From Bacillus marasmi (GTDB taxonomy: Bacteria > Bacillota > Bacilli > Bacillales > Cytobacillaceae), in the NCBI RefSeq assembly GCF_902168435.1, contig NZ_LR656175.1, forward strand, positions 27,076-91,075: a stretch of 64,000 nucleotides of DNA, read 5' to 3'. Position numbers and translations under genes: made by a program. Position 1 is the stretch's first letter; each line of letters opens with the position of its first letter. The notes under the pieces were generated by a model. The model ran no database searches and had not been told where the DNA came from. It worked only from the letters and a program-made list of their open reading frames with translations. This document shows positions 59,047-64,000 of this stretch, piece by piece.

Positions 59047-59250
59047 CTGTTTCAGTTCAAAATGTATTTTTTTATCCAAATAAATCTACCTATTAGGTCA
59101 CATGTATTTTACAGTTTCTCCAACACATATGCAAGTAGCTTGGTTTTCCACAAAATTGGAAACTGTTGAGATTTTCGGTTACCTTATATTTCGGTTCCCT
59201 AAATACTATATGAAAATATTAACAAAAACTATTATCCTTTTATTCAATTT

Positions 59251-59280
59251 GTATATGACTTCAAATATTTGGGAAAGATA
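59251..59280 (+). promoter_or_regulatory. Candidate sigma-F promoter of rsfA
   Basis: GTATA, 15-bp spacer, GGGAAAGATA fits the sigma-F pattern GYWTA-N15-GGnrAnAnTw with one mismatch. It is 47 bp upstream of the rsfA ATG; rsfA is a sigma-F regulon member in B. subtilis. Confidence 0.6.
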
Positions 59281-59326
59281 TAAATACAATTTGAAATTTT
59301 ATATTATTTTTCCGGGAGTTGAGGAT

Positions 59327-60142
59327 ATGAAAGTACGCCAAGATGCTTGGACGGACGAGAATGATTTATTACTAGCCGAAACTGTCTTAAGACATGTAAG
59401 AGAAGGAAGTACCCAGCTTAATGCCTTTGAAGAGGTAGGGGATAAATTAAATCGCACTTCTGCTGCATGCGGTTTCCGTTGGAACGCCGTTGTCCGTCAT
59501 CAATATGAAAAAGCACTAGATTTAGCAAAAAAACAACGAAAGCAACGCCAGAGAGTACTAGGCAAGGATCAAGGTGGGAAGAAGAAGCTACTCTATACAC
59601 CACCTGTTGTTCAGGTTAGTGAGCTTGAACCTGTCCTAATCGGCGCGAACGGCATGGAAATGGAAGAGTTTGCAAACGAGCTCCATGTTGGTGGAAGCGA
59701 AACTATTATTAGCCAAACCGGAACAAGCCAGCTCGAAAATCAAACTGAAACTGCGGCTGAGGAAGATTCACACATTCCCGCAGTACAAGTGCCTGTTACA
59801 CGGCGGTTAACGATGCCGACACAGCCCGTTAGAACGATTACAATGGATATGGTCATTGCTTATTTACAAAGTTTTAACCATTCAAATTATCAGGTTGATA
59901 TACTAAAAAGTGAGAATGAAAGATTAAAGCGTGAACTCGCTGACCTAAAAAAACATAACCAAGAGCTTCAAGGCAAAATCAATCATCTTGAACAGGATAC
60001 CGAAACAATACAGGAAGACTACGAAACATTGATGAAAATCATGAATCGTGCCAGAAAGCTTGTCCTATTTGAAGAAGAGGAGCGTCCACAAACCACCTTC
60101 AAAATGGACCGGAATGGGAATCTTGAAAAGATGGCGGAGTAA
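59327..60142 (+). CDS. rsfA: Prespore-specific transcription regulator RsfA
   Basis: Fine-tunes sigma-F-dependent transcription in the forespore. 271 residues from the ATG at 59327 (GAGGAT upstream; the frame starts at 59102 with unrelated residues). N-terminal Myb/SANT-like DNA-binding helices (about 1-60: VRQDAWTDENDLLLAETVL and SAACGFRWNAVVRHQYE), a basic KKQRKQRQR stretch, an acidic middle, and a C-terminal coiled coil (about 190-245). A type I repeat element begins at the base after its stop codon. Confidence 0.93.
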   Translation: MKVRQDAWTDENDLLLAETVLRHVREGSTQLNAFEEVGDKLNRTSAACGFRWNAVVRHQYEKALDLAKKQRKQRQRVLGKDQGGKKKLLYTPPVVQVSELEPVLIGANGMEMEEFANELHVGGSETIISQTGTSQLENQTETAAEEDSHIPAVQVPVTRRLTMPTQPVRTITMDMVIAYLQSFNHSNYQVDILKSENERLKRELADLKKHNQELQGKINHLEQDTETIQEDYETLMKIMNRARKLVLFEEEERPQTTFKMDRNGNLEKMAE

Positions 60143-60516
60143 TCGAAATGCGGAGGCGGCTTGCCCAGCCCCGACAAGCTTAAGACGAGCTGGCCGAAAG
60201 GTCGCACTTTGACCTTTTGGACAGATTGGCTTAAGACCTCGAGGGGCTAGCCGCCGCAGCTAGACATATCGAAAAGCGGAAGGCGCCCGTTTATCGGCGA
60301 CAAGCATAAGGCGAGCAGGCCGAAAGGTTGTTCTTTACCTTTTGGACTGATTGACTTATGACCTCGAGCCGATGGCGCCTGCAGCTAGACATATCGAAAT
60401 GCGAAGGCGGCTTGCCCAGCCCCGACAAGCGCTGGAGGGCAAGCGGATGAAGTTTGCATTTTGACTTCATCTGATTGACCGAAGCGACTCGAGGGGTTAG
60501 CCGCCATAGCTAGACA
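60143..60516. repeat. Dispersed hairpin elements, type I: three tandem copies
   Basis: Copies at 60143-60266, 60269-60391 and 60394-60516, all in the same orientation, each from TCGAAAnGCGnAG to TAGACA and joined by AT. They represent three subtypes: GGCGGCTTGCCCAGCCCC arms with CTTAAG; GGCGCC arms with ATCGGCGACA; and GGCGGC arms with the ATGAAGT/ACTTCAT core. Long arms at both ends would fold each RNA into a hairpin. Confidence 0.88.
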
Positions 60517-60520
60517 TACC

Positions 60521-60553
60521 AGAAAGCCGCTTCCACTATGGAGGCGGCTTTTT
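60521..60553. terminator. Terminator between rsfA and lipL
   Basis: AAAGCCGCtTCC pairs with GGaGGCGGCTTT and ends in TTTTTAT; it overlaps the lipL stop codon and suits termination from the rsfA side. Confidence 0.75.
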
Positions 60554-61400
60554 ATGTTGTAAGCATTTTATGATTGCGCTCTACGACGCGGTCGTAGTAA
60601 TCAGAGAAGAGCGGAATTTCTTGTTGCGTTAATTGCCCCGAATTAATTTGTCCGCCGAATTCCTTGATTGATTTTAAAAATCGAAGCAGGCAATCAGCAA
60701 CCGAAATATTCACTCCGAGCAATTCGGACAACGAGGCCATCACGTTTGGATTGATGTTCGGATATTTAATCTTCGTCTGTTCGCCCTTTTTGCTTTTTTC
60801 ATAAAAATCCTTAATGATTTCGGCACGCTTGGCCCCACTTCCAGTCACACAAAGATAGATTTGCACCGCCACTCCGTTTTTGAGCCTGCGCTGCGAAATG
60901 CCCGCGAACTTTTTCCCGGCAATACTCAAATCATAGCTTCCTGGGCAATAGGATTCGGCGATTTCATAAGCTTCAATCTCGTGTCCTGCCTCCGAAAAAT
61001 CAGCAAACATTTGCTTTATTAATAAAAACATTGCTTCATAGCCCCTGTTAATCTCAATTCCTCTATCTTTTTCAGGAAGGACAAGGGTCAGGTTGAGCAC
61101 GCCTTCATCGAGGACAACCGCAAGTCCGCCAGAATTCCGAACAATATAGGAATAACCCTGTTCTTTTAGAAACTGCAGTCCATCTTTTAGGTGGGGAAGC
61201 TTCGTGTCCTGAATGCCAAGCACAATCGTCTTGTGATGGACCCAAGCTCTAGCTGTTGCCGGTGCTAGTCCAGTTCCGACTGAGGCACAAAGGGTGTCAT
61301 CGATGCCAAATGATTGCAATGCGCCAAATTGGGGGCCTAGTCCTGTTTGGTCGATGATACGCCATTGCGCTTGACGAAGTAATTGCTGAGCCTCGTTCAT
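60552..61400 (-). CDS. lipL: Octanoyl-[GcvH]:protein N-octanoyltransferase
   Basis: Moves the octanoyl group from GcvH to E2 subunits of dehydrogenases in lipoate assembly. 282 residues (B. subtilis LipL 281). BPL/LplA fold: RNSGGLAVVLDEGVLN near 90, catalytic Cys in ESYCPGSYDLSI near 149, and Lys in GKKFAGISQRR near 161. AAAAGGAG is upstream of the ATG. Its neighbour pta matches the B. subtilis order except for missing genes between them. Confidence 0.96.
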   Translation of the reverse strand: MNEAQQLLRQAQWRIIDQTGLGPQFGALQSFGIDDTLCASVGTGLAPATARAWVHHKTIVLGIQDTKLPHLKDGLQFLKEQGYSYIVRNSGGLAVVLDEGVLNLTLVLPEKDRGIEINRGYEAMFLLIKQMFADFSEAGHEIEAYEIAESYCPGSYDLSIAGKKFAGISQRRLKNGVAVQIYLCVTGSGAKRAEIIKDFYEKSKKGEQTKIKYPNINPNVMASLSELLGVNISVADCLLRFLKSIKEFGGQINSGQLTQQEIPLFSDYYDRVVERNHKMLTT

Positions 61401-61411
61401 GTGTTTTCTCC

Positions 61412-61516
61412 TTTTATCGTAGTTATCGACGAGTTTGAGCCATTTATCGACGAGTTTTGACCTTTTATCGACGAGTTTGAGCCATTTATCGACGAGTTTT
61501 CAATTTTTATCGACGT
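61412..61516. repeat. 21-bp periodic array (TTATCGACGAGTTTTGACC)
   Basis: TTATCGAC at 61423, 61444, 61465, 61486 and 61507: all steps 21 bp, with a partial unit at 61414. GAGTTTGAGCCAT and GAGTTTTGACCTT spacers alternate. It lies between the pta terminator and lipL. Confidence 0.92.
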
Positions 61517-61575
61517 AAGTGAATTTTGTCACAGGTTATCTGTATTTACAATCGAAAATATAGCTTTTTTTTACA

Positions 61576-61610
61576 AGAAAAAGAGTCAGTCCGCAAATGA
61601 ACTGACTCTA
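61576..61610 (-). terminator. pta terminator
   Basis: AGAGTCAGT pairs with ACTGACTCT around a 10-nt loop, then TTTTTC on the minus strand. Confidence 0.88.
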
Positions 61611-61625
61611 TTTTACTTCATCAAA

Positions 61626-62597
61626 TTATAATGCTTGGCCGGCGGTAATCAATGCGAGTTTGTATACATCTTCATCGTTACAACCGCGGGATAAGTCGTT
61701 AACCGGGCGGTTTAAGCCTTGTAGGATTGGGCCTACCGCTTCGAAGTTACCTAAGCGTTGCGCAATTTTGTAACCAATATTCCCCGCCTCTAAGCTTGGG
61801 AATACGAAAACGTTTGCATCGCCTTGGATGACTGAGCCAGGAGCTTTCGCCTTTGCCACAGATGGAACGAAGGCTGCATCAAATTGGAATTCACCGTCAA
61901 TCACAAGCTCAGGCGCACGCTCTTTCGCAATCTCTAGCGCAGCTGAAACCTTTTCTGTTTCCGGAGATTTTGCTGAGCCTTTAGTTGAGAAGCTTAACAT
62001 TGCCACGCGTGGATCAAGGTCAAACATTTGCGCTGTTTTCGCGCTTTCAATCGCGATTTCAGCTAAGTCATTGCTGTCTGGTGAAATATTAATTGCGCAA
62101 TCGGCGAATACGTATTTTTCATCGCCACGTACCATGATAAATACACCGGAGGTTTTTGAAACACCTTGCTTAGTTTTGATGATTTGCAATGCAGGGCGAA
62201 CTGTATCAGCAGTTGAATGAGCTGCACCACTCACAAGACCTACTGCTTTATTTGTATGTACAAGCATTGTTCCGAAGTAATTTTCATCAAGAAGAATTTT
62301 GCGAGCATCCTCCTCAGTTGCTTTGCCTTTACGGCGTTCTACGAACGATGCTACTAACTCGTCCATTTCTGCGTAATTTTTTGGGTCATAAATCTCGCAA
62401 GCATCGACAGATACATTCAGCTCAACAGCCTTCTTCTGAATCTGTTCGATGTCACCCACTAACACAGGAGTTAAGATTTGCTCAGATGCTAATCTTGACG
62501 CAGCCTTTAAAATTCTTTCATCTAATCCTTCTGGAAAAACAATTTTCAGCTCGCGCCCACTTACTTTTGCTTTTAAATCTGTAAATAAATCAGCCAT
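61626..62597 (-). CDS. pta: Phosphate acetyltransferase
   Basis: Interconverts acetyl-CoA and acetyl phosphate, with AckA forming the acetate overflow path. 323 residues from the ATG at 62597 (AGGAGGG 5 nt upstream), the same length as B. subtilis Pta. Short single-domain form with KIVFPEGLDERIL near 18, GLVSGAAHSTADTVRPALQ near 126, SFSTKGSAKSP near 205 and the C-terminal GPILQGLNRPVNDLSRGC near 290. In B. subtilis it is CcpA-activated; no clear cre was found in 62598-62892. Confidence 0.97.
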   Translation of the reverse strand: MADLFTDLKAKVSGRELKIVFPEGLDERILKAASRLASEQILTPVLVGDIEQIQKKAVELNVSVDACEIYDPKNYAEMDELVASFVERRKGKATEEDARKILLDENYFGTMLVHTNKAVGLVSGAAHSTADTVRPALQIIKTKQGVSKTSGVFIMVRGDEKYVFADCAINISPDSNDLAEIAIESAKTAQMFDLDPRVAMLSFSTKGSAKSPETEKVSAALEIAKERAPELVIDGEFQFDAAFVPSVAKAKAPGSVIQGDANVFVFPSLEAGNIGYKIAQRLGNFEAVGPILQGLNRPVNDLSRGCNDEDVYKLALITAGQAL

Positions 62598-62892
62598 AAA
62601 TACCCTCCTAAAAAACACTCTTCCTTTAGAATACTTTACCCAAAAGAAAAATCAATATTCTACAATACAATTATCACCACTATGGCTAAAGTTCTTCTAT
62701 TCTTAATTTTTAAATAGTGAGAATAGTGCCTTCCACTAAACAATTTCACTTAGGTTATTATACCTAATCGCGCATTATTTTTACAATCTTTGACAATTTC
62801 TTTTAGCTTCAGAGTTTATTCGTATGTCCTTCGGCTAAACTATGATATAGTAATGTTGAGAATTTTAGAAACACTTTAGGAGTGATTTAATA

Positions 62893-63639
62893 ATGAGTGA
62901 AGCAGCACAAACTCTTGATGGTTGGTATTGTTTACACGATTTCCGTACCGTCGATTGGACACTTTGGAAAATGTTATCGAGCGATGAGCGCCAAACGGCG
63001 ATTCATGAATTTTTGGAGCTTGTAGAAAAGTGGAATCAGACACAAGCGAACAAAGAGGGTAGCCACGCTCTATATACAATTGTTGGCCAAAAAGCAGACT
63101 TTATGATGATGATTTTGCGTCCAACGATGGAAGAATTAAATGAAATTGAAACAGAATTCAACAAAACAAAATTGGCTGAATATACAATTCCGGCGCATTC
63201 CTATGTGTCTGTAGTTGAATTGAGCAACTATCTTCCTGCTGATGAGGATCCATATCAAAATCAACAGGTGCTTGCTCGTCTTTTCCCAATTTTACCGAAA
63301 AATAAATACGTTTGCTTCTATCCAATGGACAAGCGTCGCCAAGGCGATGATAACTGGTACATGCTACCGATGGAATCTCGCCGCGATATGATGCGCAGCC
63401 ACGGCATGATTGGCCGCAAATATGCTGGTAAGGTGAAGCAAATCATTACTGGTTCAGTCGGTTTCGATGATTACGAATGGGGCGTAACATTATTCGCTGA
63501 TGATGTGCTTCAATTTAAAAAGCTAGTATACGAAATGCGATTTGATGAAGTAAGTGCTCGTTACGGCGAGTTTGGTTCGTTCTTTGTAGGTAACCTTCTA
63601 ACTGAAGAAGATGTAGCCAAGTTTTTACATGTGAATTAA
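62893..63639 (+). CDS. hemQ: Coproheme decarboxylase HemQ
   Basis: Final step of the Gram-positive coproporphyrin-dependent haem pathway: oxidative decarboxylation of coproheme III to haem b. 248 residues of the chlorite-dismutase fold. Catalytic Tyr and Lys in [16 protein letters not shown] near 142-150 and the proximal haem His in [13 protein letters not shown] near 171. AGGAGTGA lies 7 nt upstream of the ATG. It is transcribed opposite to pta. Confidence 0.97.
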   Translation: MSEAAQTLDGWYCLHDFRTVDWTLWKMLSSDERQTAIHEFLELVEKWNQTQANKEGSHALYTIVGQKADFMMMILRPTMEELNEIETEFNKTKLAEYTIPAHSYVSVVELSNYLPADEDPYQNQQVLARLFPILPKNKYVCFYPMDKRRQGDDNWYMLPMESRRDMMRSHGMIGRKYAGKVKQIITGSVGFDDYEWGVTLFADDVLQFKKLVYEMRFDEVSARYGEFGSFFVGNLLTEEDVAKFLHVN

Positions 63640-63642
63640 TTG

Positions 63643-63679
63643 GAAAAGCTCCCAGGCGATTGACGCTCGGGAGCTTTTT
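63643..63679 (+). terminator. hemQ terminator
   Basis: AAAAGCTCCCa pairs with cGGGAGCTTTTT around a 13-nt loop, just after the hemQ stop. Confidence 0.9.
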
Positions 63680-63690
63680 CTCTTATAGGG

Positions 63691-63824
63691 ATCAGACCCA
63701 TAAGTTCATTTAGAGCACATATCCTCGTTACGTGACTCATCTTAAGAAAATAGAACTTGGCTTTAAACGATTGGTGAGGTCAGACCCCGATTTCACTTGG
63801 TTTGAGATGATTGGTGGGTCTGAC
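63691..63824. repeat. GGTCAGACC-type motif repeats
   Basis: ATCAGACCC (63691), GATTGGTGaGGTCAGACCCC (63770-63788) and GATTGGTGGGTCTGAC (63809-63824) are short repeats in both orientations. Related single motifs occur near 12865. No gene is seen here. Confidence 0.55.
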
Positions 63825-63830
63825 TAAAAA

Positions 63831-63995
63831 AATAGAGGGAGAATTTCCTGTTATTTTAGGAAATACCCTTATTTCCCTAATAATAGAGGGAGTTTTTCCG
63901 CTTATATTATTAAAATCATTAGTTTTTGCCTTATTTTGAGGGGTTAAGCGGAATTTCTCCGCTTATTTCTGCTTCTTTACCCACTTTTATAAACA
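63831..63995. repeat. ~52-bp array, family D (AATAGAGGGAG)
   Basis: GAGGG(A/G)-containing units at 63835, 63886 and 63938 (steps 51 and 52). Units carry inner inverted repeats such as AATTTCCT/AGGAAAT and GCGGA-atttc-TCCGC. It may continue past the window edge. Confidence 0.75.
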
Positions 63996-64000
63996 TTAAG

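Noticed and set aside
63691-63824. Promoter or operator cluster after hemQ
   Set aside because: The GGTCAGACC motifs resemble dispersed short repeats and no gene start follows in the window.

Overview
The window is a chromosomal segment of a low-to-moderate-GC, endospore-forming member of the Bacillaceae. Genes and gene order from upp at about 4.6 kb to hemQ at about 63 kb follow the Bacillus subtilis ywl-ywk-ywj-ywi-ywh-ywf region closely: upp, glyA, ywlG, rpiB, ywlE, mntP, ywlC, ywlB, spoIIR, prmC, prfA, tdk, rpmE, rho, glpX, murA2, fbaA, spo0F, ywjG, pyrG, rpoE, acdA, fadF, ywjE, argS, ywiB, speB, speE, pbpG, ywhD, ywhC, ywhB, ywgA, ywfO, rsfA, lipL, pta, hemQ. Sporulation genes (spo0F, spoIIR, rsfA, pbpG, a YhcN-type lipoprotein) support a spore former. 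I cannot name the genus from sequence alone. No rRNA or tRNA gene was seen. Most genes are on the minus strand.

Layout. 1-4.1 kb: an accessory ketone-body module (sigma-54-dependent activator cut by the window edge, 3-hydroxybutyrate dehydrogenase, thiolase) with a near-consensus -24/-12 promoter and a perfect CcpA cre match upstream of the thiolase. 4.5-14.9 kb: the conserved upp-glyA-ywl-spoIIR-prmC-prfA block, including a cluster of DnaA boxes between ywlC and ywlB. 15.3-20.2 kb: a plus-strand anaerobic-respiration operon (TorD-like chaperone, Tat-exported DmsA-like molybdoenzyme, DmsB-like iron-sulfur subunit, extra iron-sulfur protein) behind a perfect Fnr-type palindrome and lacking an evident DmsC anchor. 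20.2-32.4 kb: tdk, rpmE, rho, glpX, murA2, fbaA, spo0F, ywjG and pyrG, the last with a complete CTP-sensing attenuator. 32.7-45.7 kb: rpoE, then a fatty-acid/branched-chain catabolic cluster (fused mutase icmF, TetR regulator, two acyl-CoA dehydrogenases, 3-hydroxybutyryl-CoA dehydrogenase, thiolase, FadF), with an operator-like palindrome inside the fadF promoter. 45.7-63.6 kb: cardiolipin synthase, a small XapX protein, argS, polyamine genes, pbpG, ywh/ywg/ywf genes, lipL, pta and hemQ.

The most unusual content lies between genes. Twelve intergenic gaps hold short tandem arrays that are mostly unrelated in sequence but have fixed periods: about 52 bp in six gaps and 20-21 bp in six others. 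These are close to 5 and 2 turns of B-DNA, and one array has a single 31-bp step, close to 3 turns. Most arrays lie just beyond an intrinsic terminator. Separate families of dispersed ~120-130 bp hairpin elements also occur, including one inserted cleanly into another. These arrays are my main candidate for something undescribed; any function is inference.
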